The notes below the pieces were generated by a model that did not search any database, was not told where the DNA came from, and worked only from the letters and a program-made list of their open reading frames with translations. From Flavobacteriaceae bacterium NBU2977 (GTDB lineage Bacteria > Bacteroidota > Bacteroidia > Flavobacteriales > Flavobacteriaceae), in assembly GCA_019931105.1 (NCBI GenBank), contig JAIOUW010000001.1, positions 124,001-188,000 of the forward strand: a stretch of 64,000 nucleotides of DNA, in the 5' to 3' direction. Of the stretch, positions 26,779 through 35,813 are shown one piece after another. Each line of letters starts with the position of its first letter. Within the stretch, counting starts at the first letter, position 1. The translations under genes were made by a program, and so were the position numbers.

Positions 26779-27972
26779 TTAGCCCAATACTTCCTTGACC
26801 TTGTCGGCAGCTTCTTGAAATTGTACGGCCGAATGCACCGCTAGCCCAGAATTATCGATAATTTCCTTTGCCAATTCAGCATTGGTGCCCTGAAGTCTTA
26901 CAATGATAGGCACCTTGATGGCGTCTCCCATATTCTTATAGGCGTCGACAACACCTTGCGCCACACGGTCACAGCGAACGATCCCGCCAAATATATTTAT
27001 CAAAATGGCCTTTACCGCCGGGTCTTTCAGTATGATTCGAAATGCCTCCTCTACCCTTTTGGCATCGGCGGTACCACCGACATCCAAGAAGTTCGCCGGT
27101 TCCCCTCCTGCCATCTTGATGAGATCCATAGTGGCCATGGCCAGACCCGCACCGTTTACCATGCAACCGACATTTCCATCCAAATCGACATAATTTAGGC
27201 CAACCGCCCTTGCTTCGACCTCAATGGGATTCTCTTCACGCAAGTCACGCATCTCGGCATATTGCTTTCTTCGATACAGCGCATTATCGTCAATGGAAAC
27301 CTTGGCATCGACGGCCATTACCTTATCATCGGAAGTCTTCAACACAGGATTGATCTCGAACAAACTGGCATCACTTTCAACGAATGCCTTATATAGGGAC
27401 ATGACGAATTTTGTCATTTCCTTAAATGCCGTTCCCGAAAGACCTAGGTTAAAAGCCACCTTTCGCGCCTGAAAAGGCAACAGGCCCGTAGCCGGATCGA
27501 TTTCTTCGGTAAATATCAAGTGTGGTGTCTTTTCTGCGACCTCTTCGATGTTCATTCCTCCTTCGGTAGAATACATGATCATATTGCGACCCGTACCCCT
27601 GTTCAGCAACACCGACATATAAAATTCACTGGTCTCGCTATCACCAGGGTAGTAAACGTCTTCGGCGATCAAGACCTGATGCACCTTTTTTCCTTCTGCA
27701 GAGGTCTGTGGGGTGATCAATCGCATGCCGATGATATTTCCGGCCAATTCTTCCACTTCTTTCAGATTTTTGGCCAATTTAACGCCACCACCCTTGCCAC
27801 GACCACCTGCGTGCACTTGTGCTTTGATGACGTGCCAGCCCGTTCCCGTCTCTGCGGTCAACTGTTTTGCGGCCTCAACGGCCTCCTTTGAGTTATGGGC
27901 GACGATGCCACGCTGTATGCGTACCCCGAAACTTGCCAAAATTTCCTTTCCCTGATATTCGTGAAGATTCAT
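26779..27972 (-). CDS. sucC: succinate-CoA ligase (ADP-forming) subunit beta
   Basis: The beta subunit of succinyl-CoA synthetase of the citric acid cycle, 397 residues. The N-terminal ATP-grasp domain begins MNLHEYQGKEILASFGV and has KAQVHAGGRGKGGGVKLA. The C-terminal ligase domain has NGAGLAMATMDLIKMAGGEPANFLDVGG and INIFGGIVRCD, which contact the phosphohistidine loop of the alpha subunit. sucD is not adjacent, which is common in flavobacteria. Monocistronic: its own promoter and terminator are visible. Confidence 0.97.
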   Translation of the reverse strand: MNLHEYQGKEILASFGVRIQRGIVAHNSKEAVEAAKQLTAETGTGWHVIKAQVHAGGRGKGGGVKLAKNLKEVEELAGNIIGMRLITPQTSAEGKKVHQVLIAEDVYYPGDSETSEFYMSVLLNRGTGRNMIMYSTEGGMNIEEVAEKTPHLIFTEEIDPATGLLPFQARKVAFNLGLSGTAFKEMTKFVMSLYKAFVESDASLFEINPVLKTSDDKVMAVDAKVSIDDNALYRRKQYAEMRDLREENPIEVEARAVGLNYVDLDGNVGCMVNGAGLAMATMDLIKMAGGEPANFLDVGGTADAKRVEEAFRIILKDPAVKAILINIFGGIVRCDRVAQGVVDAYKNMGDAIKVPIIVRLQGTNAELAKEIIDNSGLAVHSAVQFQEAADKVKEVLG

Positions 27973-27999
27973 ATATAATCGGTGTCTTTAGGTTCGGTG

Positions 28000-28032
28000 C
28001 AAAAATAGCAAACCAAACGCATTTACACCAAA
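28000..28032 (-). promoter_or_regulatory. sucC promoter
   Basis: On the minus strand, TTTG at 28032-28029 (-33) and TATTTTTG at 28007-28000 (-7) are separated by 21 bp and lie 28 bp before the sucC ATG. Both elements fit the Bacteroidota sigma-ABfr consensus; the spacing is slightly longer than the 19 bp seen elsewhere in this window. Confidence 0.5.
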
Positions 28033-28072
28033 ATAAAAGTTATCGATTACCACTGCACATGATTTGGGTCGA

Positions 28073-28708
28073 CTATTTGATTCCCTTAAAGTCCAAGGGG
28101 TCGAAATTTCTGAAATCACCATTGAGCTTGATGGTCTTTTTTGTTCTTTCGAGTTCTTTAAGTACAGAAATCGTCCCTATCAAATGTGCCTTTATAAAGG
28201 CAAGACGCTCGCTTTCCCGTGAAAGTTGCAAAAGTTGGTACTCTTGCTCATAGGATAGTCCCATTTTATGGGCCAAAATATAACTATGGAACTTTTCGGG
28301 AGGTATCGGGGTAAAGGGCACTTCCATAAGTCGATATAATTCTTCTATCAAGTCCAATACTTCCACCGTCTCGGTCGCTTCGACATCGTTGAAAGAATCA
28401 AGGAATTGAACCACGCCACCAGCGTAGGGCTTGCTAGGCATTTGATTCTCAAAGGTCAGGATCTTGAATACCTGTCTGGCGACGCATACGACATCCATCT
28501 CGCCATTCTCATAGGTCGTGACTACCTCAACCAATTGAACCTCGGTGCCATAGGCTACATTTCCGTTGATATAGACCGGAATACCAAAGGTTATGGCATC
28601 CTTCCTACAATCGATGATCAATTGTTTGTAGCGTTCCTCGAAAATATGGAGCGGTACGGTCTCACCAGGAAAAAAAACGGATTGCAATGGAAAAAAAGGA
28701 AGTTTCAT
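28073..28708 (-). CDS. Lon N-terminal (substrate-binding) domain protein
   Basis: A 211-residue stand-alone protein equal to the N-terminal domain of Lon protease (PUA-like fold plus helices). Seen: LPFFPLQSVFFPGETVPLHIFEERYKQLI, then TYENGEMDVVCVARQVFKIL, and C-terminal helices (LAHKMGLSYEQEYQLLQLSRESERLAFIKAHL). It has no ATPase or protease part, so it is not truncated Lon but the separate YcaO/LonN-type family member found across Bacteroidota. The function is unknown. It is divergent from lysA. Confidence 0.9.
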   Translation of the reverse strand: MKLPFFPLQSVFFPGETVPLHIFEERYKQLIIDCRKDAITFGIPVYINGNVAYGTEVQLVEVVTTYENGEMDVVCVARQVFKILTFENQMPSKPYAGGVVQFLDSFNDVEATETVEVLDLIEELYRLMEVPFTPIPPEKFHSYILAHKMGLSYEQEYQLLQLSRESERLAFIKAHLIGTISVLKELERTKKTIKLNGDFRNFDPLDFKGIK

Positions 28709-28880
28709 AGGTTCATTTCATTTAGTTTTAAATGTACGATTACAATGTCATAAGGACAAATGTCATGTACATTACCATGATTGTTACATTTACAACATTT
28801 TGTTGTATTAATTATATTTCCGCTAAATATTCTTGTATGGGAAACCGAAGTACGTTAGCTTTACCAAAAATGATAGCAAA

Positions 28881-30122
28881 ATGAAAAATGCTGACTTGCT
28901 AAAAATTGCAAAATCTTATGGCGACCCGGTATATGTGTATGATGCCGAAAAAATAATCGGTCAATTCAAAAGGCTTACCAACGCGTTCAAAGGGGTCAAA
29001 AATTTGAAATTGAACTATGCCGCAAAAGCCCTGTCGAACATTACGATCCTTCGGCTGATGAACAGTTTGGGAAGCGGCCTTGATACGGTATCGATTCAAG
29101 AAGTTGAGTTGGGCCTCATGGCGGGGTTCAAGCCCGAAGATATCATTTTCACCCCGAACGGGGTTTCTTTGGAGGAAATCGAAAGGGCTTCGGCGCTGGG
29201 CGTGCGTATCAATATAGACAACCTTTCCATACTTGAGCAGTTCGGGAGCAAGCACCCAAAAATACCCGTTTGCATTCGTATCAATCCGCATGTGATGGCC
29301 GGTGGCAACTCGAATATTTCGGTAGGCCATATCGATTCGAAATTCGGTATCAGCATACATCAAATTCCGCATTTATTGCGAATCGTCAAACTTACCAAAA
29401 TGAATATCAATGGTATTCACATGCATACCGGCAGCGATATTCTCGATATTGATGTTTTTCTGTATGCGTCAGAAATCCTTTTTGAAACGGCCAAAAATTT
29501 CGAGAATCTTGATTTTATCGATTTCGGAAGCGGTTTCAAAGTACCCTATAAAGAAGGTGATATCGAGACCAATGTCGAAGAACTGGGCAAAAAATTGGGC
29601 AAACGCTTCAATGATTTCTGCGCGGAATACGGTAAGGAATTGACCTTGGCCTTCGAGCCCGGCAAATTTTTGGTAAGCGAGGCCGGTTATTTCTTGGCGA
29701 AGGTGAACGTGGTAAAACAAACGACCTCTACGGTTTTTGCGAGTATCGATTCAGGTTTCAACCATTTGATAAGGCCCATGCTATATGGTGCCACCCATAG
29801 CATCAGCAATATTTCGAACCCGGGGGGGCGCGAACGTTACTACTCAGTGGTTGGCTATATATGCGAGACCGATACTTTTGGCAACAATCGAAGGATCAAT
29901 GAAATCGCCGAGGGCGATATTCTCTGTTTTAGAAATGCAGGGGCCTATTGTTTTACCATGGCGAGCAATTACAATTCAAGGTACCGACCGCCCGAAGTAC
30001 TTTGGCATGAGGGTCGGGCCATTCTGATACGTGAGCGCGAAACGTTTGAAGATCTTATTCGCAACCAAGTCGATGTCAAAGATCTCTTTGCCCCTAAGAA
30101 GGAAAAAATCTTGGTGAAATAA
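28881..30122 (+). CDS. lysA: diaminopimelate decarboxylase
   Basis: A PLP-dependent fold-III decarboxylase converting meso-diaminopimelate to lysine, the last step of the pathway. From the ATG at 28881 the protein has 413 residues. PLP-lysine Lys49 is in KLNYAAKALSN; the phosphate-binding and substrate motifs appear as MHTGSDI, FGSGFKVPY, FEPGKFLV and ICETDTFG (the CESGD-type substrate motif in variant form). I chose 28881 rather than an upstream TTG at 28833 because the conserved protein starts there. dapD at 2.7 kb belongs to the same pathway. Confidence 0.93.
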   Translation: MKNADLLKIAKSYGDPVYVYDAEKIIGQFKRLTNAFKGVKNLKLNYAAKALSNITILRLMNSLGSGLDTVSIQEVELGLMAGFKPEDIIFTPNGVSLEEIERASALGVRINIDNLSILEQFGSKHPKIPVCIRINPHVMAGGNSNISVGHIDSKFGISIHQIPHLLRIVKLTKMNINGIHMHTGSDILDIDVFLYASEILFETAKNFENLDFIDFGSGFKVPYKEGDIETNVEELGKKLGKRFNDFCAEYGKELTLAFEPGKFLVSEAGYFLAKVNVVKQTTSTVFASIDSGFNHLIRPMLYGATHSISNISNPGGRERYYSVVGYICETDTFGNNRRINEIAEGDILCFRNAGAYCFTMASNYNSRYRPPEVLWHEGRAILIRERETFEDLIRNQVDVKDLFAPKKEKILVK

Positions 30123-30185
30123 ACCTCGGGTATTTTCGTTAGTTTTGGTATAGAATTTGGACTAATAGTCCGAAATGCGCAACCC

Positions 30186-30716
30186 ATGAAAATATTCGCC
30201 CCAATGCAGATCAAAATCGCTTTATTCTTGTTCGTAGGCCTTTTGGCCTTTGATTCAAGCGCCCAAGAAGTTAAATGGCTCACTTGGAACGAGGCGGCCG
30301 AGTTGGCGGCGACCGAAAAAAATCCAAAGAAAATTTTTATTGACATCTATACCGATTGGTGCGGATGGTGCAAAAAAATGGACAAGGACACTTTTCAAAA
30401 TGCCGAAGTCGCGGCCTATATGACCGAAAATTTCTATATGGTAAAACTTGACGGCGAGGGCAAGGAAGACATCGAATTCAAGGGCAAGGTCTTTAAGTTC
30501 GTACCCTCGGGCCGAAAAGGTTATCATGAGTTCGCAGCCGCATTGATGCAAGGTAAGCTTAGTTACCCGACCACGGTTTTCTTGGATGAAAAATTGAACA
30601 TGCTTTCCCCGGTACCGGGCTATCAAAAACCAAAGCCTTTCTTGAACATTGCCAAGTATTTTGGCGACGACATCTACAAGGAAAAGGATTGGAAAACCTA
30701 CGCCGAAGGAAAATAG
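30186..30716 (+). CDS. exported thioredoxin-fold protein
   Basis: A 176-residue protein with an N-terminal signal segment (IALFLFVGLLAFDSSAQ) and a thioredoxin-like domain of the DUF255/Thioredoxin_7 type. The redox motif is CGWC at Cys59/Cys62 (IYTDWCGWCKKMDKDTF), and the cis-proline region is SYPTTVFLDE. It should act in the periplasm in disulfide exchange or reduction, with an unknown partner. ATG at 30186 is used; ATG at 30204 would also keep the signal peptide. Confidence 0.9.
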   Translation: MKIFAPMQIKIALFLFVGLLAFDSSAQEVKWLTWNEAAELAATEKNPKKIFIDIYTDWCGWCKKMDKDTFQNAEVAAYMTENFYMVKLDGEGKEDIEFKGKVFKFVPSGRKGYHEFAAALMQGKLSYPTTVFLDEKLNMLSPVPGYQKPKPFLNIAKYFGDDIYKEKDWKTYAEGK

Positions 30717-31002
30717 CATTGCCGCACTATCCGACCTTCTTAGATCGTTACACCTTATTTGGCCTGTATTCCGTTATCGCATTAATCGAACCCATCTTGA
30801 CTTTTTTGATTGACGCGAAAATCAGCTATTTTGAGTTTGATAGAAGGCATTTTTAAGTTGCTCAGCAGGGCTACGCCATGAAAAAATGTCAAAAAACAGG
30901 CTCAAAAGAGCAATTTTTTAACCAATGGGAAAAAGTCAAGGTGAGTTCATTACCTTTCAGGAGTAATTGCAAGTATGATCCGTACTTTTTATCCCTGAGA
31001 CA
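30717..31002. other. intergenic region without a recognised gene
   Basis: About 286 bp between the thioredoxin-like gene and the M1 peptidase gene. I see no coding frame with family resemblance, no repeat found elsewhere in the window, and no exact TAnnTTTG element. It must hold the promoter of the peptidase gene unless that gene is read through from upstream. Confidence 0.4.
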
Positions 31003-33585
31003 TTGAAGCTGTACAATTGTATTTTCGTATTAATTTTTGCGCTTTCCTGTAAAAACAATCCACCGTTCGAAGAGACCCTGTTGAAAGATGGCGTGCCCCT
31101 TGCCTTGGCCGAATACCGCCACGGGCAGGTATCGAACGTTGAATACCGATTGTCTTTCGCGATTCCTAAGGAGAAAGAAGATCCCATAAAGGCAAAATTG
31201 ATCTTGGACCTACATATTTCCGAATACAATACCCCCCTCTACTTGGATTTCAAGGAAGACGCCGATCATATAAAATCCGTAACGGTCAATGGTGAGTCCG
31301 AAGAAATCGACCACCGGAATGAACATTTGGTCATCGGCCCGCAGCATCTTGATTCCGGTGCCAATCAAATCGAAATCGAATTTGTAATGGGCGAACTCTC
31401 GCTCAACCGCAATGAAGAATACCTGTACACACTTTTGGTACCTGACCGTGCCCGGACCTTGTTCCCGTGTTTCGACCAACCGAATATAAAGGCCAAATAT
31501 ACCTTGACGATTACAGCCCCTGACGATTGGCAGGTACTCTGTGGTGCCCCGGAAATAAAATCCGTGCAAAAAAATGGCTTTACCGTTCATGAATTCGGCC
31601 AGACCGAAAATATCAGCACCTATCTTTTTTCGTTCGTGGCAGGAAAATTTCAATCCGCTTCTGAAAACCCCGAAGGTTTTGATATGACACTTTTATACCG
31701 TGAGAACGATACGGCCAAGATTTCTCGGAGCTTGCCCGTAATTTTTGATTCGCATTACCGATCGGTCAAATTTCTTGAGAACTACACGGCATACAGATTT
31801 CCTTTTCAAAAACTCGACTATGCGGCCATTCCGGGATTTCAATATGGCGGCATGGAGCATGTCGGGGCCATACAATATCGTGAAGGCGCCTTGTTTTTAG
31901 ATGAAAGTGCCACTGAAAACCGAAGACTTTCAAGGGCCAAATTGATAGCACACGAAACGGCGCACATGTGGTTCGGTGATCTGGTCACCATGGATTGGTT
32001 CAATGACGTTTGGATGAAGGAGGTCTTTGCCAATTTTATGGCCGATAAGATCGTGAATCCCGCTTTCCCTGAAATCGATCATCGCTTGGCCTTTATGGTG
32101 GCGCATTATCCGCGGGCCTATAGTGAAGACCGCACCTTGGGCACCAACCCGATTCGACAGCCCTTGAACAACCTGAACGATGCGGGGTCGCTCTATGGCA
32201 GTATCATCTACAACAAAGCACCCATTATGATGCGCCAGCTGGAAACCGTTATGGGCGAAACGGCCTTTCAAAAAGGCATTCAAAACTATATTGAGAACTA
32301 TGCCTATGAAAATGCCGTTTGGAACGACCTTGTCGAAATTCTCGACCAAGAGACAAATACCGACCTCAAAGCATGGAGCAAAATCTGGGTCGATCGATCC
32401 GGTCGCCCTATCTTCGACCAACACATTTCATATGACGCGGATGGTACCATAGCACAATTCGAACTACACCAAAGCGCCGAGGATGGCAGTGATGGCATTT
32501 GGCCCCAGACTTTTGATATTGCCCTGACGTATCCCGATACGGTCATTACGTTGACCGCGAACATCATCGAAAAGAAAACCACCCTTGACTACGCAAAAGG
32601 ATTGAAAAAACCGAGTTCCATCGTCTACAATGCAAACGGACTCGGATATGGGGTCTTTCCCGTGGAGGTATCGCAACTGGACAATATTCCCTTTCTAAAA
32701 GACCCTGTGACCAGGGGCTATGCGTATATCAATAGCTTTGAAAATGCCCTAAACGGGAATATTCCTCTAGAGACGGCTTTCGAACTGTTTCGTAAGGGGA
32801 TGGCCACCGAAAGCAATGAATTGCTTATCAACCTTATTAGTGGATATCTTGGTTCCATGTATTGGAACTACCTTACCGAGGCACAACGTGAGCACTACCA
32901 ACAACCCTTGGAAAAGCAATTGCTGCAACAGTTACAGTCGGAACTTCCGCCAAATATCAAAAAAACACTGTTCGATCGTTTCCGTTCCATTGCCTATTCG
33001 GATTCGGGGAAAAATACGCTTTACGCTATTTGGAACAAAACCAAGGTAATTCCCGATCTCAGGCTCAATCAAGACGATTATACGGCCATGGCCATGGATC
33101 TGGCACTTTACGGGCACCCCGAACAGGCTGAAATTCTCGAAAAAGCCAAAAGCGAACTGACCAACCCCGATAAATTGGAACGGTTTGAATTTCTATTGCC
33201 CGCACTGTCAAACGATGTGGCCGAAAGGGATGCTTTTTTTGAATCGTTGAAAGCGGAAAAAAACCGCGCCAAGGAAAGTTGGACGTTGACCGCCCTTAAC
33301 TATTTGAACCACCCCTTACGCCAACAGGAAAGCATAAAATACCTCAAACCCAGTCTGGCGTTGTTGGATGAAATTCAAAAGACGGGCGATATCTTTTTCC
33401 CAAAAGGATGGTTGAACAATACCATCGGCGCCTATACTTCTGCGGAGGCCTACGAGATACTCGAAGATTTTATCGCCGCAAACCCTGACCTAAACCCCGC
33501 GTTGCTGAAAAAACTGTTGCAGGCCTCCGATGACCTGAGAAGGGTACAATTGTTGGGTAAAAAAGTGGATAAGGGAAATGACTAA
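31003..33585 (+). CDS. M1 family aminopeptidase, lipoprotein
   Basis: An 860-residue zinc aminopeptidase. The start is TTG at 31003: it gives a lipoprotein signal peptide (MKLYNCIFVLIFALSC), and a stop codon lies upstream in frame at 30976. The M1 signature is complete: the exopeptidase motif appears as YGGMEHVGA (GAMEN position), and zinc motif H317-E-T-A-H321 with the third ligand Glu340 in WMKEVFANF, the expected 18-residue spacing. The tail (residues ~520-860) is the helical C-terminal region of the family. It is probably attached to the inner or outer membrane facing the periplasm, and degrades peptides taken up from outside. Confidence 0.93.
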   Translation: MKLYNCIFVLIFALSCKNNPPFEETLLKDGVPLALAEYRHGQVSNVEYRLSFAIPKEKEDPIKAKLILDLHISEYNTPLYLDFKEDADHIKSVTVNGESEEIDHRNEHLVIGPQHLDSGANQIEIEFVMGELSLNRNEEYLYTLLVPDRARTLFPCFDQPNIKAKYTLTITAPDDWQVLCGAPEIKSVQKNGFTVHEFGQTENISTYLFSFVAGKFQSASENPEGFDMTLLYRENDTAKISRSLPVIFDSHYRSVKFLENYTAYRFPFQKLDYAAIPGFQYGGMEHVGAIQYREGALFLDESATENRRLSRAKLIAHETAHMWFGDLVTMDWFNDVWMKEVFANFMADKIVNPAFPEIDHRLAFMVAHYPRAYSEDRTLGTNPIRQPLNNLNDAGSLYGSIIYNKAPIMMRQLETVMGETAFQKGIQNYIENYAYENAVWNDLVEILDQETNTDLKAWSKIWVDRSGRPIFDQHISYDADGTIAQFELHQSAEDGSDGIWPQTFDIALTYPDTVITLTANIIEKKTTLDYAKGLKKPSSIVYNANGLGYGVFPVEVSQLDNIPFLKDPVTRGYAYINSFENALNGNIPLETAFELFRKGMATESNELLINLISGYLGSMYWNYLTEAQREHYQQPLEKQLLQQLQSELPPNIKKTLFDRFRSIAYSDSGKNTLYAIWNKTKVIPDLRLNQDDYTAMAMDLALYGHPEQAEILEKAKSELTNPDKLERFEFLLPALSNDVAERDAFFESLKAEKNRAKESWTLTALNYLNHPLRQQESIKYLKPSLALLDEIQKTGDIFFPKGWLNNTIGAYTSAEAYEILEDFIAANPDLNPALLKKLLQASDDLRRVQLLGKKVDKGND

Positions 33586-33707
33586 TGATTTCCTTCGGGA
33601 ATTATGTAGTCTTTATTTAGGACGGGGCAGTATTGCACAGAACGGTTTGGCTACGCGCAGTATCCCGAAGGGTATTGCGTATAGGTGTTATTGGCAGCTG
33701 GCTTTTT
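33586..33707. repeat. left boundary region of the NACHT cassette, with hairpin
   Basis: The 122 bp between the M1 peptidase stop and the NACHT stop hold a bulged hairpin (around 33658-33680: GCAGTATCCC, loop GAA, GGGTATTGC) and end in GTGTTATTGGCAGC at 33685-33698. The TTGGCAGC part is the exact reverse complement of GCTGCCAA at 35698-35705 on the other side of the gene. This is read as an element end, by inference. Confidence 0.45.
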
Positions 33708-35687
33708 TTAAAAATTCAATAAGCTGTTGTTACTCGCTTTTTTTGATCTACTTTCAATTCTATCAATCTGTTCTAATGCTTTGTCTTTGTCTACAGTTAG
33801 GAAAGAACGTTTGCGCAGATGGATTTTAATTAAATCATTCACTTTCGAAAAATTTGTTTCACTGTTCAATAATGCATTTTTTCTATCTGTGACATGATAT
33901 GGCTTCCTTTTTATCAGTTTTAAATCAATTTTTTCAGAAACAGAAGTAATGTCAATTTGTTTTATAAAATCATAACCTAAGTTGTTATGGTACTCAATGA
34001 GGTTTTGTTCAGGTTTCTTTATTTCAGGTATTTTTATACAAGAAATATCGTCTTCACTTTCGGTAACATTGATACCAATTGACATTCTTGGGTATTTTAT
34101 TTTAAATTGGTTTTTAAGAATTTTAAATACTTCAGAGGGATGATTTTCCTTTGTCTTCAAATCAAATCGAATTCTTATTAGGTATATGTCGTATCCGAAA
34201 GTTAACTCTTGACGCATTAATTTTTCTTTACCATCAAAGTTTTTATAACTATTGTCAAGATAGTCTATAAATTTTGTAAGTAATGAAAGTGTAATTACGC
34301 TTTCAAAACCTAATGGATCCATACTCTGATACAGGTCTAATACATTTATGTAAGACATATTATTTTTATGAAATGCAATATGTTTTAATATGTCCTTTTG
34401 AATCTCTTTTGAATCAATAAATATGAATTGTGCAGCAAAATACTCTTGAAGAGATTTGTGGGACCATTTGTAATACATGCCGTCTTTTGAAAAAATCGGA
34501 ACAGTAATTAATAGGTCTTTAATAAAGTCTGATGATTTTACATTGTTTTCACCAACGTAGTCTAATGACTCTGTAACAATTATACCAAGTTCATCTCTTG
34601 TAAACTCTATTTTGTTTTCTTGCTTCAAGCAGAAATATCCAAAGGTTCTTAATACACGATGAAATTCATCAGAACCTAATTTTGAATGTTTTTCTCTTTC
34701 AAAGGAATCTCCTTTGGATAGGTCATGAGATTCAAATAGTGCATCAAATACCTGTCTGTAGAAAATATGTTTTTTAAAGGGAATACTTTGTTTATGTTCA
34801 AAAGCAGTAAACAAAAGGGATACTAATAGTGGAGTTGTTAAATATTCTTCAATGTTCGAGAAATTATCTTTCTCTTGAATTTTAGAAATTAAAAGTGGAG
34901 CAATTTTGTTAGATATATCGTAACGCTTTATTAATTCATACGCTTCATCTGGAATTAGCGGTTTTATTTGGTACTTAAAGAAGTCTCCAAATGATGATAA
35001 AGCTTCCTCAGGGCGTGATGTTAGTACAAATTTATTACTTCGTGCTTTAGATATAAATTTCTGAATTTCAGTTGTTACATGTGCTCGGTCAGTAATTGAT
35101 ATTTCGTCAAATCCGTCAAAGAAGAAAATAAAATCACCCCTTTTGATTAGATCAAGTACAAACTGTTTGTCAATTTCTTCATTTATTGGATTGAGTTGTT
35201 CTAGAATCTCCTGAATTACGTCTTTATTTTTTGAAAGCCGCCTAAGTTCTATAAGCATGGGAACGCCTTCATTTTTGTCAATACACGACAAGAGTAGTTT
35301 TTTCGACATAGTTGACTTACCCATGCCTGCAGTATCGGTAATTAAGATTTTGCTGGATTCTTTGAATACTACGTCACTATATTGGTCAATTAATATACTT
35401 CCTCGTTTGTCATGATTATTTTGATATTGAATTGTTAAAGGGACATATACATCATCCAAAAGAATCTTTCTCCTTTTGAAGGCAACAGTGTTTAGGATTG
35501 CATTCTTTTCATAAGTTTCATTCAAATATTCTAAGAATTTATCCTCAAAGGCGTGGTCAATAATATTCTCATCTCTTTTCCAGGATTTTTTAATTTCATC
35601 AAGTTTAGGTTTTAAGAATGTATCAAAAACAACTTTTGTCAGGGGCGCTGCAATCGTTGCTATATTTTTAACTGTATCTATTTCCAT
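33708..35687 (-). CDS. NACHT-domain NTPase (bacterial NLR-related, probable phage defence)
   Basis: A 659-residue STAND-type NTPase. From the ATG at 35687: residues 1-115 form an N-terminal helical part of unknown type; Walker A is DTAGMGKST (118-126), Walker B is FIFFFDGFDEI (186-196), with the small-residue/acidic pattern typical of NACHT rather than AAA or NB-ARC; LTSRPEE (222-228) is the sensor region; YKWSHKSLQEYFAAQFI is the conserved winged-helix end of the NACHT module. The C-terminal ~180 residues contain no leucine-rich, WD or TPR repeats. This layout matches bNACHT proteins shown in other bacteria to protect against phages. The gene is clearly AT-richer than its neighbours and bounded by inverted repeats, both signs of horizontal acquisition. 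Defence activity is inferred. Confidence 0.85.
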   Translation of the reverse strand: MEIDTVKNIATIAAPLTKVVFDTFLKPKLDEIKKSWKRDENIIDHAFEDKFLEYLNETYEKNAILNTVAFKRRKILLDDVYVPLTIQYQNNHDKRGSILIDQYSDVVFKESSKILITDTAGMGKSTMSKKLLLSCIDKNEGVPMLIELRRLSKNKDVIQEILEQLNPINEEIDKQFVLDLIKRGDFIFFFDGFDEISITDRAHVTTEIQKFISKARSNKFVLTSRPEEALSSFGDFFKYQIKPLIPDEAYELIKRYDISNKIAPLLISKIQEKDNFSNIEEYLTTPLLVSLLFTAFEHKQSIPFKKHIFYRQVFDALFESHDLSKGDSFEREKHSKLGSDEFHRVLRTFGYFCLKQENKIEFTRDELGIIVTESLDYVGENNVKSSDFIKDLLITVPIFSKDGMYYKWSHKSLQEYFAAQFIFIDSKEIQKDILKHIAFHKNNMSYINVLDLYQSMDPLGFESVITLSLLTKFIDYLDNSYKNFDGKEKLMRQELTFGYDIYLIRIRFDLKTKENHPSEVFKILKNQFKIKYPRMSIGINVTESEDDISCIKIPEIKKPEQNLIEYHNNLGYDFIKQIDITSVSEKIDLKLIKRKPYHVTDRKNALLNSETNFSKVNDLIKIHLRKRSFLTVDKDKALEQIDRIESRSKKASNNSLLNF

Positions 35688-35697
35688 AATATTGCTT

Positions 35698-35805
35698 GCT
35701 GCCAACTAGGTTATAAGAGCACACTATAAATTTCTTACAAAATACCTTGGCATACAAGTATACTCATTAAAAAGCACAATACCGCAGACGCATCTTTGTT
35801 GGCAA
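35698..35805. repeat. right boundary of the NACHT cassette with inverted ends
   Basis: This 108-bp spacer between the NACHT start and the DUF1801 pseudogene begins GCTGCCAACTAGG and ends GTTGGCAATTGG, so its ends are inverted copies (GCCAAC / GTTGGC). It includes dispersed repeat copy A. The arrangement of short inverted ends around a spacer between two same-direction genes recalls integron attC sites, but the sequence does not match the RYYYAAC/GTTRRRY core exactly, so this is only a resemblance. Confidence 0.4.
35704..35775 (-). repeat. dispersed ~70-bp repeat, copy A
   Basis: Aligns by hand with copy B at 37720-37789 at about 55 of 70 positions plus one 2-base gap; the block TATAAATTTCTTACAA is identical. 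It lies 17 bp upstream of the NACHT ATG in the same orientation relative to the gene as copy B is to its gene. It may be a shared upstream regulatory region or part of a recombination site. Confidence 0.75.
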
Positions 35806-35813
35806 TTGGTTTT

